Shown: piece after piece, positions 26,054-34,210 of the stretch
How positions within the stretch are numbered: the first letter of the stretch is position 1
Layout: each line of letters begins with the position of its first letter
DNA from: PALSA-612 sp963791225
Lineage (GTDB): Bacteria > Actinomycetota > Thermoleophilia > Gaiellales > Gaiellaceae
Direction: 5' to 3'
NCBI GenBank assembly: GCA_963791225.1
Contig: CAWBRV010000007.1
Location: 310,001-374,000, forward strand
DNA: 64,000 bases
The notes under the pieces: model-generated
What the model saw: only the letters and a program-made list of their open reading frames with translations
The model's database searches: none
Told to the model about the DNA's origin: nothing
Made by a program: the position numbers and the translations under genes

Positions 26054-26445
26054 GCGGCGAGCGGAGCGAACAGGGCGACGTCGTTGCCGTCGGGATCCTT
26101 CACGATCGCATAGCGCTGGCCCCAGAACGCGTCCCATGGCTCGAGGTGCCCCTCGTAGCCCGCTTCCATCAGTTCTGCGTAGAGGCTGTCGACCTCGATT
26201 GCCGAGTCGACGAGGAAGCAGAGCGTGAAGGCGGTCCCGGTGGTCGGCGGTGCCCAGCCAGGGTCGAAGCTCTTCATCACCTCGGCCGTGTCCCACCCGA
26301 GGCGAAGCCCCCCGGGAAGCGTGGTCTCGACGTGTCCCTCGCTCTCGGCGCCCTCCGGGATCTCGAGGCCGAGGCGCCGGTAGAACGCGAGCGACGCAGC
26401 CATGTCCTGGACGTGGAGGCCGATCATGTCGAGCCGCGGCGTCAT
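26050..26445 (-). CDS. Glyoxalase/VOC family protein
   Basis: 131 residues, one vicinal-oxygen-chelate domain: DMIGLHVQDMAASLAFYRRL at the N-terminus and YAIVKDPDGNDVALFAP at the C-terminus, with His, Glu and C-terminal acidic positions. Possible dioxygenase, glyoxalase-like or resistance function; not specified by sequence. The gene overlaps the stop of the aminotransferase (convergent), and its start overlaps the HD protein stop by four bases, forming a two-gene operon. Confidence 0.85.
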   Translation of the reverse strand: MTPRLDMIGLHVQDMAASLAFYRRLGLEIPEGAESEGHVETTLPGGLRLGWDTAEVMKSFDPGWAPPTTGTAFTLCFLVDSAIEVDSLYAELMEAGYEGHLEPWDAFWGQRYAIVKDPDGNDVALFAPLAA

Positions 26446-27008
26446 GCGGAGCGCTCCAGCCCGAGCTCGGCCGCTGAGCCGCGCATCGCCTCGATCACGT
26501 TCGCAATGTGCTGGTCGAGGTCGAGGCCGAGCAGCTCCGCGCCCGCATAGACCTCGTCGCGGTGGACGCCCGCCGCGAAGGACGGCTGCTTCAGCTTCTT
26601 CTTCACGGACCGCGGCTCGAGCGTCGCGATCCCGTCCGGCCGCACGAAGCAGCAGGCCGTCACGAAGCCGGACAGCTCGTCGCAGGCGAACAATGTCTTC
26701 TTGAGCGGCGTGTCGCGCGGCATCGACAGGTGCTCCGCGTGCGAGAGCACGGCCTCGACGACGACCTCGGGATAGCCCAGCTCGCGCAGGATCGGCGCCC
26801 CGTCCTGGGGATGCTTGTCGAGCGTCGGGTGGATCTCGTAGTCGAAGTCGTGGAGCAGGCCGACGACCCGCCACAGCTCCTCGTCCTCGTCGAAGCTTCC
26901 GGCGTACCAGCCCATGCACGCTTCGACGCCGAGCGCGTGCCGGATCAGCGGCTCGCTCTTCGTGTACTGGGTCAGCGTCTCCCAGGCCTGCTCGCGTGTC
27001 GGCTCCAC
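26442..27008 (-). CDS. HD-domain hydrolase
   Basis: 188 residues from GTG 27008. HD signature: RHALGVEACMGWYAG, then VGLLHDFDYEIHPTLDKHPQ with the HD dyad, and LSHAEHLSMP. This matches the short HDIG-type phosphohydrolases acting on nucleotides or nucleotide-like substrates. The start follows TACCCT by nine bases on the minus strand. It is transcribed divergently from murA and is followed by the VOC gene. Confidence 0.82.
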   Translation of the reverse strand: MEPTREQAWETLTQYTKSEPLIRHALGVEACMGWYAGSFDEDEELWRVVGLLHDFDYEIHPTLDKHPQDGAPILRELGYPEVVVEAVLSHAEHLSMPRDTPLKKTLFACDELSGFVTACCFVRPDGIATLEPRSVKKKLKQPSFAAGVHRDEVYAGAELLGLDLDQHIANVIEAMRGSAAELGLERSA

Positions 27009-27017
27009 GGGCTGCGT

Positions 27018-27027
27018 AGGGTACTTT
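27018..27027. promoter_or_regulatory. Overlapping divergent -10 boxes (HD hydrolase / murA)
   Basis: AGGGTACTTT holds TACTTT on the plus strand (27022-27027, six bases before murA GTG 27034) and TACCCT on the minus strand (27018-27023, nine bases before GTG 27008). They share two bases. Confidence 0.5.
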
Positions 27028-27033
27028 GCGGCC

Positions 27034-28342
27034 GTGCAGATCGTCGTGGCAGACGCGCTCAAGCAGTCGTTCGTGATCGAGGGTGGCGCGCGCCTCTCGG
27101 GGAGCGTGCGCGCCGCAGGGAACAAGAACGCGGCGCTGCCGATCCTCGCCGCCTGCCTGCTCACCGACCAGCCCGTCACGCTCGAGAACGTCCCCAGGAT
27201 CAGCGACGTCGACACGATGATGGCGCTGCTCCGCCACGTCGGCGCCGACGCCGAGTGGGTCGGGCCGAGCGAGGTGCGCGTCCATGCTGCGGAGATCGCG
27301 ACGACGGAGCTCGACGAGGACCTGTGCCGGGAGATCCGCGCCTCGATCCTGCTCGCAGGCCCGTTGCTCGCGCGCTGCGGCCGCGCGACGGTGCCGCCGC
27401 CCGGAGGCGACGTGATCGGCCGGCGGCGGATCGACACGCACATGCACGCCCTCGGCGCGCTGGGCGCCGAGTACAGCGTCGGCCGCTGCTACGAGCTGTC
27501 CGGCCCGGCGCTGCGCGGCACCTCGATGTTCCTCGACGAGGCAAGCGTCACCGGCACGGAGAACGCGATCATGGCCGCCTCGCTCGCGACCGGCTCGACG
27601 CTGATCGGGAACGCCGCCTGCGAGCCACACGTCCAGGATCTCTGCCGGTTCCTCGTGGCGCTCGGCGCGGAGATCGACGGTATCGGGTCGAACCTGCTGC
27701 GCATCGAGGGCACCGACCGGCTCGGCGGCGGGTCGTTCCGGATCTGCCCGGAGCACATCGAGGTCGCCAGCTTCATCGGCCTCGCCGCGGTGACGGGCAG
27801 CGAGATCACGATCGAGGACACCGTGCCCGAGGATCTCGACCCGATCCTCCCCGTGCTCGGCAAGCTCGGCGTGCACGTCGACATCGAGGACAGCGAGCGT
27901 GCACGTGCCGGCCGACCAGCAGCTGGCCGTGCTCGACGACCTCGGCGGCCAGATCCCGAAGATCGAGGACGGCCCCTGGCCGGCCTTTCCTGCCGACCTG
28001 ACCTCGATCGCGGTGGTGCTCGCGACGCAGGCCCAGGGCACGGTGCTCGTGTTCGAGAAGATGTTCGAGAGCCGCCTGTTCTTCGTCGACAAGCTGGTCG
28101 GGATGGGGGCGCGCATCATCGTCTGCGACCCGCATCGCGTGGTCGTTTCTGGCCCGGCGAAGCTCTATGGCCAGCGGATGGAGAGCCCGGACATCCGCGC
28201 CGGAATGGCGATGTTGATCGCGAGCCTGTGCGCCGAGGGCACGTCCACGATCGGCAACATCGGGCAGATCGACCGCGGGTACGAGCGCATCGACGAGCGC
28301 CTACGCGGGCTCGGGGCCCGGATTGAGCGCGTCGACGGCTGA
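27034..28342 (+). pseudogene. murA: UDP-N-acetylglucosamine 1-carboxyvinyltransferase, frameshifted
   Basis: First committed enzyme of peptidoglycan synthesis (UDP-GlcNAc + PEP). The N-terminal half is intact: GGARLSGSVRAAGNKNAALP, ILLAGPLLARCG, PPPGGDVIGRRRIDTH. Asp126 takes the place of the usual catalytic Cys in this loop, a known fosfomycin-insensitive form. After DIEDSE the frame breaks near 27895. The rest (VHVPADQQLAVLDDLGGQIP to GARIERVDG) is in the next frame and ends at 28342. One extra base or a two-base loss would explain it. Because murA is normally essential, a sequence error is at least as likely as a real pseudogene. Confidence 0.88.
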
Positions 28343-28877
28343 CGGGCCCGACGCTCCTCGCCTGCGGGTTCGCGCTGCGGTCTCGGGGCAGCCGCAGTCG
28401 TCGATCTCGACCGGCCTTCCCGTCCTCGACCACCTGATCTCGCTGCTCGCCGAGTACGCCGCCCTCGACCTGTCCCTGGAGGTGCAGCCCGGCGCGACCG
28501 CCGACGAGGTCGCGGCAGCGGGGCGTGCGCTCGGAGAGGCGCTCGGGAGCGAGTTGCGCGACCCGGGCGTGCGCGGACACGGCTCCTCGGCCGTGCCGGC
28601 GGACGAAGCGCTCGCCCACGTCGCCCTCGAGGCGTCCGGCCGGCCGCTCGTCGTCTCGAACGTCGACCTGTCGGAGGCCCGTGTCGGCGGGCTCGAGACC
28701 GACGTCGTCGCCGAGTTCCTGCGTCAGCTCGCCGAGGGAGCGGGATTGACGCTCCACGTCCGGCTGATCGAGGGCCGCGACACCGAGCACGTGCTTGAGG
28801 CGATCTTCAAGGCCCTCGGCGTCGCACTCGCCCAGGCAGGCCGCCCGCGCGGCACGCCACCACCGAGAAAGGAGTAG
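28323..28877 (+). CDS. Degenerate imidazoleglycerol-phosphate dehydratase (HisB)-like protein
   Basis: 184 residues; TTG 28323 is the first start, overlapping murA, but the true start is uncertain. The IGPD fold is recognisable from STGLPVLDHLISLLAEYAA, PADEALAHVALEASGRP and LTLHVRLIEGRDTEHVLEAI. The hallmark double-His metal motif (HHTxED in true HisB) is replaced by TADEVAAAG, and the second one (normally PHHI) is reduced to TEHV. The region carrying another catalytic His is shortened. It probably does not catalyse the histidine-pathway dehydration. Placed between murA and ridA. Confidence 0.7.
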   Translation: MSASTADGPDAPRLRVRAAVSGQPQSSISTGLPVLDHLISLLAEYAALDLSLEVQPGATADEVAAAGRALGEALGSELRDPGVRGHGSSAVPADEALAHVALEASGRPLVVSNVDLSEARVGGLETDVVAEFLRQLAEGAGLTLHVRLIEGRDTEHVLEAIFKALGVALAQAGRPRGTPPPRKE

Positions 28878-28879
28878 CA

Positions 28880-29269
28880 GTGGAGGACAAAATCGTCGTC
28901 ACGACCGACCAGGCGGCCGGCCCGTTCGGGGGCGCGCCCTACTCGCAGGGAATCATTTCGAACGGCTTCGTCTTCACCGCCGGCCAGATCGGGGCGGCGG
29001 CCGATGGGTCGGGCCTCGTCGGCGACACCGTCGAGGCGCAGACGGAGCAGGTGATGGCGAACCTGAAGGCGATCCTCGAAGCTGCCGGCTCGAGCATGGA
29101 GGCGGTCGTCAAGACGACGTGCTTCCTGAGCGACCTCGCGAGTTTCGGCGCCTTCAACGAGGTGTACCGAAGCCACTTGGGCGCCGCCTTCCCGGCCCGG
29201 TCGACGTTCGGCGTCACGCTGCCGGCCGGCGTCCTGGTCGAAGTCGAGGCAATCGCCAGGGTTCACTGA
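28880..29269 (+). CDS. ridA: RidA family enamine/imine deaminase
   Basis: 129 residues, full length. RidA hydrolyses reactive enamines/imines such as 2-aminoacrylate made by PLP enzymes. Key segments: PYSQGIISNGFVFTAGQIG, NLKAILEAAGSSMEAVVKTT and FPARSTFGV, whose Arg107 contacts the substrate carboxylate in active members. GTG start, with a ribosome-binding site (AGAAAGGAG) formed by the end of the preceding gene, two bases upstream in context. Confidence 0.92.
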   Translation: MEDKIVVTTDQAAGPFGGAPYSQGIISNGFVFTAGQIGAAADGSGLVGDTVEAQTEQVMANLKAILEAAGSSMEAVVKTTCFLSDLASFGAFNEVYRSHLGAAFPARSTFGVTLPAGVLVEVEAIARVH

Positions 29270-29407
29270 CCCGACGGTTCGGGCTCGCGCAGACGGCGTC
29301 GACAGGGTCTGATCCGAGGGAGACGCGCGACCATGGGCCGCGAAGTCCGGGCTTTGCCCGGGCGTAGCTCGCTGCGCCAGAAAGGCGATCACATGGGGAC
29401 GGGGGCA

Positions 29408-29436
29408 CATGGGGGAAACCGGCCGTTTCCCCCATG
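29408..29436 (+). terminator. 12-bp perfect hairpin (family A)
   Basis: CATGGGGGAAAC (29408-29419) and GTTTCCCCCATG (29425-29436) pair over 12 bp with loop CGGCC. It lies 139 bp after the ridA stop and 18 bp before the next start. The block GGGCGTAGCTCG at 29360-29371 precedes it by about 40 nt, as at 7377. Confidence 0.6.
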
Positions 29437-29453
29437 CAAGTCACAATGGGTAG

Positions 29454-32045
29454 GTGATAAGGGCCGAAGAGGTCATCGCCACGCACGTCAACACCGACTT
29501 CGACGCGTTCGGGTCGCTGCTCGCCGCGCGCTGCCTGTATCCGGGCTCGACGGCGGCGCTCCCGAGCGTCCTCAACCGCAACGTGCGCGAGTTCACGCGC
29601 CTCCACGCCGACGAGCTCCGCTGTGTCGAGGCGGCACGGCTCGAGCTCGACGCAATCCGTCGGCTCGTCGTCGTCGAGACGCTGAACGAGGCCAGGCTCG
29701 GCGAACTCGAGCCTGTCGCGCTCGACCCCGCCGTGGAGACGGCCGTCTTCGACCATCACGCGGGAGAGCTCCCCGGCTGGGTGCGGCCCGAGAACGCTGT
29801 TCTCTCGACCGACGGCGCGCTGACGACCACGCTCGTCGGCATCCTCGCCGAGCGCGACCTGCCCGTTACCCCGCTCGAGGCGACCGTGTTTGCACTCGGG
29901 ATCCACGAGGACACGGGCTCGCTCACGTACGCCTCCGCCACTCGCCGCGACGCGGACGCGCTCGCCTGGTGCCTGCGCCACGGCGCGCGGCAGGAGGTGC
30001 TCGCGACCTTCCTGCGCACACCGCTCTCCGAGGAGGAGCGCGCGCTCATGAACGCCCTGCTCGAGGCGGTCGAGACCCATCGCGAGGCGGGCATCGACGT
30101 CCTCGTCGGCGCCGTCTCCTGGCCGCGGTACGTCGAAGGGGTCTCGCACCTCGCGCACAAGATCACGGACGTCACCGACGCCCGCGCGCTCGCGCTGCTC
30201 GTGGAGATGGACCGGCGCGTCTTCGCCGTCGTCCGCAGTCGCACGGACGACTTCGACGCGAGTGCCGCCGCCGCGGCGCTCGGCGGGGCAGGGCATCCAC
30301 AGGCCGCGTCGGCGATCTTCAGGGGGACGCTGGAGGAGGCGCGGACGCGCTTCCTCGACGGCCTCGACGCGGCAGTGCGCAAGCCGGTGCGGGCCCGAGA
30401 CGTCATGGCTCGGCCGCCCCGGTCCGTGACACCCGACGAGACGGTTGCGGCGGCCATGATCGCCTGCCAGCGCTACGGCCAGAGCGGCATTCTCGTCACC
30501 GCGGACGGCCGCCTCGTCGGCTCCGTGCGCCGCGAGGATCTCGACAAGGCGATCGGACACGGCCTTTCGCACGCGCCCGTAAAGGGGATCATGTCCGGAC
30601 GCGTCCCGGTCGTCGACGAGGAGACGAGCCTCGGCGAGCTCCAGCGGCTGCTCGCCGGCTCGGCCGAGGGGCGGCTCGCCGTCGTCCATGGCGAGCGTGT
30701 CGTCGGCGTGGTGACGAGGAGCGACGTCCTCCAGGCGCTCGGCGAGGCGGTCGAGGTGCCGTCCGAGCCGCCGGAGTCGATCGCCGAGGAGCTTCGGCGC
30801 CTCGGACGCCTCGCGCCCGTCTTCGACGCGGTCGCCGCCGCGAGCGAGACGGTGGACGGCGTCTACCTCGTCGGAGGCACCGTCCGCGACATCCTGCTCG
30901 GCGAGCCGGGCTTCGACGTCGACATCGCCGTCGAGGGCGACGCGATCGCGCTCGCACGGACGCTCGCGGGCCAGTTGGGCGGCCGCGTGCGCGCGCACGA
31001 GAAGTTCGGCACGGCCGTCGTTCTCTACGGCGACGAGCAGCGCGTGGACGTCGTCACGGCGCGGACGGAGTTCTACGACGCCCCGGCGGCCCTGCCGACG
31101 GTCGAGCACGCGGCGATCCGCGACGACCTCCACCGCCGGGACTTCACGATCAACGCGATGGCCGCCTCGCTCCGGGGCGACGACTTCGGACGGCTCGTCG
31201 ATCCGTTCGGCGGGCGCCGCGATCTCGTCGCGGGCCGGATCCGCGTTCTCCACAACCTGTCCTTCATCGACGACCCGACCCGGATCTTCCGCGCCGTGCG
31301 CTACGAGAACCGGTACGGGTTCCGGATGGACGAGCACACCGCGCGGCTCGCGCGCGGCTGCATCGAGATGGGTCTCGTCGGCGACCTGTCGTCGACGCGC
31401 CTCCTGGACGAGCTCGAGGCGCTGCTGTCCGAGGGCGAGGTCGAGCACTCGGTGCCCCGGCTCGCGGAGCTGGGCGCGGCGGCGGCGATCCACCCGCATC
31501 TGGCGGCCGACGACGAGGCCGTGCGCCTCATCCGGCGCGGCCGCGAGCTCGTGGCCCAGTACGGACTCGACGTCCCCGCGTGGCGGATCGGCATCGCTGC
31601 TCTCGCGCGGCGACTCCCACCCGACGAGGTGTACAGCTGGCTCGAGAGCCTGAGGATGCGCCGCCGGGACGTCGAGCAGATCGCGCACGCGGTCACGGTC
31701 GGGCCGCGTCTGGTCGAGCGGCTCCGCGGTGAGTCGCCGACGGCGTCGGAGGTCGTCGCGCTCGCCGAGCCCTATGCGCCCGACACGCCGCTCTTCGCGC
31801 TCGAGCTCGAGGACTTGCCCGCGCTCCATCGCTACTTCGCCGACCTCCGCGGCATCCGCCTCGAGGTGACGGGCGCCGACCTCGCCGGGCTCGGCCTCGG
31901 CGAGTCGCCGCGCGTGGGGGAGGTGCTCGCCGAGCTCCGGCGCCGCAAGCTGAACGGGGAGCTCGACGGACGCGAGTCCGAGCTCACCGCCGCCCGGGAG
32001 CTGATCGCCGTGAACGCTGAGGATGCGTCCCTCGATGAACGCTGA
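29454..32045 (+). CDS. DHH-CBS-tRNA nucleotidyltransferase (A-adding/poly(A) polymerase-like)
   Basis: 863 residues with three modules. Residues ~1-310: DHH/DHHA1 phosphoesterase (THVNTDFDAFGSLLAA, VFDHHAGELPG, HEDTGSLTYAS, GGAGHPQAAS). Residues ~315-430: two CBS repeats (VMARPPRSVTPDETV, IMSGRVPVVDEETSL). Residues ~460-863: class II nucleotidyltransferase head (GVYLVGGTVRDILLG, GFDVDIAVEGDAI, RRDFTINAMAASL, DDPTRIFRAVRYENRYGF). Proteins of this architecture repair or add tRNA 3' ends, some adding only A. The DHH part may act as a 3' exonuclease or nucleotide hydrolase. GTG start 29454, close after the family-A hairpin. Confidence 0.9.
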   Translation: MIRAEEVIATHVNTDFDAFGSLLAARCLYPGSTAALPSVLNRNVREFTRLHADELRCVEAARLELDAIRRLVVVETLNEARLGELEPVALDPAVETAVFDHHAGELPGWVRPENAVLSTDGALTTTLVGILAERDLPVTPLEATVFALGIHEDTGSLTYASATRRDADALAWCLRHGARQEVLATFLRTPLSEEERALMNALLEAVETHREAGIDVLVGAVSWPRYVEGVSHLAHKITDVTDARALALLVEMDRRVFAVVRSRTDDFDASAAAAALGGAGHPQAASAIFRGTLEEARTRFLDGLDAAVRKPVRARDVMARPPRSVTPDETVAAAMIACQRYGQSGILVTADGRLVGSVRREDLDKAIGHGLSHAPVKGIMSGRVPVVDEETSLGELQRLLAGSAEGRLAVVHGERVVGVVTRSDVLQALGEAVEVPSEPPESIAEELRRLGRLAPVFDAVAAASETVDGVYLVGGTVRDILLGEPGFDVDIAVEGDAIALARTLAGQLGGRVRAHEKFGTAVVLYGDEQRVDVVTARTEFYDAPAALPTVEHAAIRDDLHRRDFTINAMAASLRGDDFGRLVDPFGGRRDLVAGRIRVLHNLSFIDDPTRIFRAVRYENRYGFRMDEHTARLARGCIEMGLVGDLSSTRLLDELEALLSEGEVEHSVPRLAELGAAAAIHPHLAADDEAVRLIRRGRELVAQYGLDVPAWRIGIAALARRLPPDEVYSWLESLRMRRRDVEQIAHAVTVGPRLVERLRGESPTASEVVALAEPYAPDTPLFALELEDLPALHRYFADLRGIRLEVTGADLAGLGLGESPRVGEVLAELRRRKLNGELDGRESELTAARELIAVNAEDASLDER

Positions 32046-32631
32046 GCACATCAGGGCGAACTACGAGCGGGTTCGGGCCGAGGTCGGGTCCGCCGTCACG
32101 ATCGTCGCGGCCACGAAGTACGTGTCGGTCGACGACATGGCCGTGCTCGCCGAGGCGGGGATCGAAGTCGTCGGAGAGAACCGCCTGCAGGATCTGCTGG
32201 CAAAGCACGCACGCTACGGCGCTGCCTTCCGCTGGCACTTCATCGGCCACCTCCAGAGCCGCAAGGCGAAGGAGGTGAGCGCGGTCTGCGAGCTCGTGCA
32301 CTCGCTCGACTCCGACTCGGCTGCGCAACGGCTGACCGTGCCGTCGCTCGTCCAGGTCAACCTCGCCGGCGAGGAGTCGAAGTCGGGCGTCGCGCCCGAG
32401 GATCTCCGGACGTTCGTCGAGCGCGCGCCGGTCGAGATCCGGGGCCTTTCGACGATGCCGCCGCTCGCCGACGACCCGGAGGAGTCACGGCCGTACTTCC
32501 GTCGCCTGCACGACCTGGCCCGCGAGCTCGGGCTCACCGAGCTCTCGATGGGCACGAGCCAGGACTACCGCGTCGGCGCCGAAGAAGGAGCCACGTTCGT
32601 TCGCGTTGGCTCCGTGTTGTGGCACCACTAA
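32035..32631 (+). CDS. yggS: YggS/PROSC family PLP homeostasis protein
   Basis: About 198 residues (ATG 32035; an in-frame ATG at 32023 adds four residues). PLP-binding TIM-barrel: IVAATKYVSVDDMAVLAEAG with the Schiff-base Lys, GENRLQDLLAKH, WHFIGHLQSRKAKEV and LSMGTSQDYRVG. It buffers free pyridoxal phosphate. The gene overlaps the end of the nucleotidyltransferase and precedes sepF, the classic yggS-sepF-yggT-divIVA order of Gram-positive bacteria. Confidence 0.93.
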   Translation: MNAEHIRANYERVRAEVGSAVTIVAATKYVSVDDMAVLAEAGIEVVGENRLQDLLAKHARYGAAFRWHFIGHLQSRKAKEVSAVCELVHSLDSDSAAQRLTVPSLVQVNLAGEESKSGVAPEDLRTFVERAPVEIRGLSTMPPLADDPEESRPYFRRLHDLARELGLTELSMGTSQDYRVGAEEGATFVRVGSVLWHH

Positions 32632-32644
32632 CATTTCGAGCGGC

Positions 32645-33283
32645 ATGGGCCTCGGCGACCTCTGGAACCGGACGCTCGTCTACTTCGGCATCGCCGAGGA
32701 ATACGACGAGGCGTGGGACGACGACGGCTACTCGACGGAGGAAGAGCTGGAGCAGAGCTATGCCGAGCGGCCGGGCAACGTCCGGCGCCTGACTCCGCGG
32801 GGCAGCCGGCGGGACGAGTACGACGACTGGACGGTCTCCGAGTCGAACGTCCTGCCCGAGCCAGCGGCGGAGACGATGGTCGCGACACCGAGCCAGGAGG
32901 TGGCGACGACCCGGCGCGACTCGAGCCGCCGCTCCGGCTCGCGCCGCGACTCGGGCGCGCGTACGAAGCCGCGTCCGATCGAGGCGGTGCCCTCGCCGCC
33001 GGCGGCACAGGTCCACCTCGTCCTGCCCAGGAGCTTCAACGACGCGCAGCAGATTGCGGACAAGTTCAAGCAGGGCGTGCCCGTGATCGTCAACCTGCAG
33101 AACGCCGACCAGGAGCTCTCGAAGCGGCTCGTCGACTTCGCGAGCGGCCTCACCTACGCGCTGAACGGGAGCATGCAGCGCGTCGCCGACCGCGTCTTCT
33201 TGCTCACGCCGCACAACGTCCAGGTGTCGGCCGAGGAACGCGCCCGCGTGCTCGAGAGCGGCGGCTTCTTCAACCAGGCTTGA
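32645..33283 (+). CDS. sepF: Cell division protein SepF
   Basis: 212 residues. An N-terminal amphipathic membrane-binding segment (MGLGDLWNRTLVYFGIAEEY) is joined by an acidic then Arg/Ser-rich linker to the SepF core (VHLVLPRSFNDAQQIADKF, PVIVNLQNADQELSKRLVDF, RVFLLTPHNVQVS). SepF tethers FtsZ to the membrane in bacteria without FtsA. ATG 32645, 13 bp after yggS. Confidence 0.93.
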   Translation: MGLGDLWNRTLVYFGIAEEYDEAWDDDGYSTEEELEQSYAERPGNVRRLTPRGSRRDEYDDWTVSESNVLPEPAAETMVATPSQEVATTRRDSSRRSGSRRDSGARTKPRPIEAVPSPPAAQVHLVLPRSFNDAQQIADKFKQGVPVIVNLQNADQELSKRLVDFASGLTYALNGSMQRVADRVFLLTPHNVQVSAEERARVLESGGFFNQA

Positions 33284-33284
33284 C

Positions 33285-33307
33285 ACGGGGGAACGGCCGG
33301 TTTACCC
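33285..33307 (-). repeat. Decayed family-A hairpin after sepF
   Basis: Read on the minus strand the sequence GGGTAAACCGGCCGTTCCCC keeps the AAACCGGCCGTT core of the 29408 hairpin, but the stem has mismatches. It begins two bases after the sepF stop. Confidence 0.4.
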
Positions 33308-33406
33308 GGTGAACCCTCTCCCCTAACCGTCTTGGACCGAGCCGCGGGAGACCTCTAGTCGCTCGGGTCACAAGGAGCCTGGGGTTACAAGACGAACCTG
33401 TGTTCC

Positions 33407-33718
33407 ATGGGCGTCCCAGGCGCCAATCTTGCGCTGATCGCCGACGCGGCCACGACTGCGGCGAGCTTCGTGGCCGTGTTCGTCTACGTCTACTCGGCGG
33501 TGATCTTCGCCTACGTGATCCTGTCCTGGATCCGCGTCCCGTACGCGCTCAGCTGGCTCCAGCGCTTCCTGTACGACGTCTGCGAGCCGTACATCCGGAT
33601 CTTCCGCCGCCTGCTGCCGCCGGTGGGGCCACTCGACCTGTCACCGCTGATCGCGATCCTCGTCCTTTACCTGCTGCGGCTGCTGATCAACCGGGTCGTC
33701 ATCGACCACCTGCACTGA
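33407..33718 (+). CDS. yggT: YggT family membrane protein
   Basis: 103 residues: two long hydrophobic segments with the family motif FAYVILSWIRVP and RFLYDVCEPYIRIFRRLLPP, ending in a second helix (SPLIAILVLYLLRLLIN). YggT proteins are linked to envelope or septal functions by genomic context. Eleven bases separate it from the divIVA start. The 123-bp gap upstream contains a decayed family-A hairpin at its start. Confidence 0.88.
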   Translation: MGVPGANLALIADAATTAASFVAVFVYVYSAVIFAYVILSWIRVPYALSWLQRFLYDVCEPYIRIFRRLLPPVGPLDLSPLIAILVLYLLRLLINRVVIDHLH

Positions 33719-33728
33719 GGAGGTACCC

Positions 33729-34184
33729 ATGAGCTACTCACCCGTCGAGATACGCCACGTCCGGTTCCGGCGCAGCCTGCTGGGCTACCGCCGGGCCGTC
33801 GTCGACCGCACGCTCGGCGAGATCGCGGACAGCTACGAAGCGGTCTGGCAGGAGCGGATGGACCTGACCGACCGCGTCCACGATCTCTCACACGAGGTCG
33901 CGCGCCACCGCGAGGTCGAGGAGCTGCTGCGCACGACCCTGATGACCGCGGAGCGGGCCTCGCAGGACGTCCGTGAGGACGCGAAGCGTCAGGCGGCCGC
34001 GATCCTGGACGAGGCCCATCGCGAGGCACGGACGATCACCGACGAGGCGCGTCGGGAGCGCGAGCATCTGCTCGTCTCCGCCCGGCGTGTGCGCACGTTC
34101 CTCGCCGCCGCGCTCGACGCCGTCGGCGACGCCGACGCCGACGCCGTCCAGGAGCCGGCTCCGGAGGGCCGCCAGGCCGCGTAG
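33729..34184 (+). CDS. divIVA: DivIVA-domain coiled-coil protein
   Basis: 151 residues. The short N-terminal DivIVA domain (SPVEIRHVRFRRSLLGYRRA, VDRTLGEIADSYE) is followed by a long coiled coil (RVHDLSHEVARHREVEELLR to REREHLLVSARRVRTF). DivIVA proteins sense membrane curvature and organise polar or septal growth. This one is short for actinobacterial Wag31. A strong RBS (GAGGAGG) precedes the ATG. Confidence 0.85.
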   Translation: MSYSPVEIRHVRFRRSLLGYRRAVVDRTLGEIADSYEAVWQERMDLTDRVHDLSHEVARHREVEELLRTTLMTAERASQDVREDAKRQAAAILDEAHREARTITDEARREREHLLVSARRVRTFLAAALDAVGDADADAVQEPAPEGRQAA

Positions 34185-34210
34185 AACCCCTGCCTATACT
34201 TGGTCGCGGG

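Noticed and set aside
29214..32051. 945-codon open frame antisense to the DHH-CBS-nucleotidyltransferase
   Set aside because: Antisense shadow of an intact three-domain protein.
33394..33405. GAACCTGTGTTC, a LexA-like site two bases before the yggT start
   Set aside because: About 0.5 such 8-base matches are expected by chance in 64 kb of this composition. It lacks the extended palindrome and the promoter context seen at imuB, and yggT is not a damage gene.
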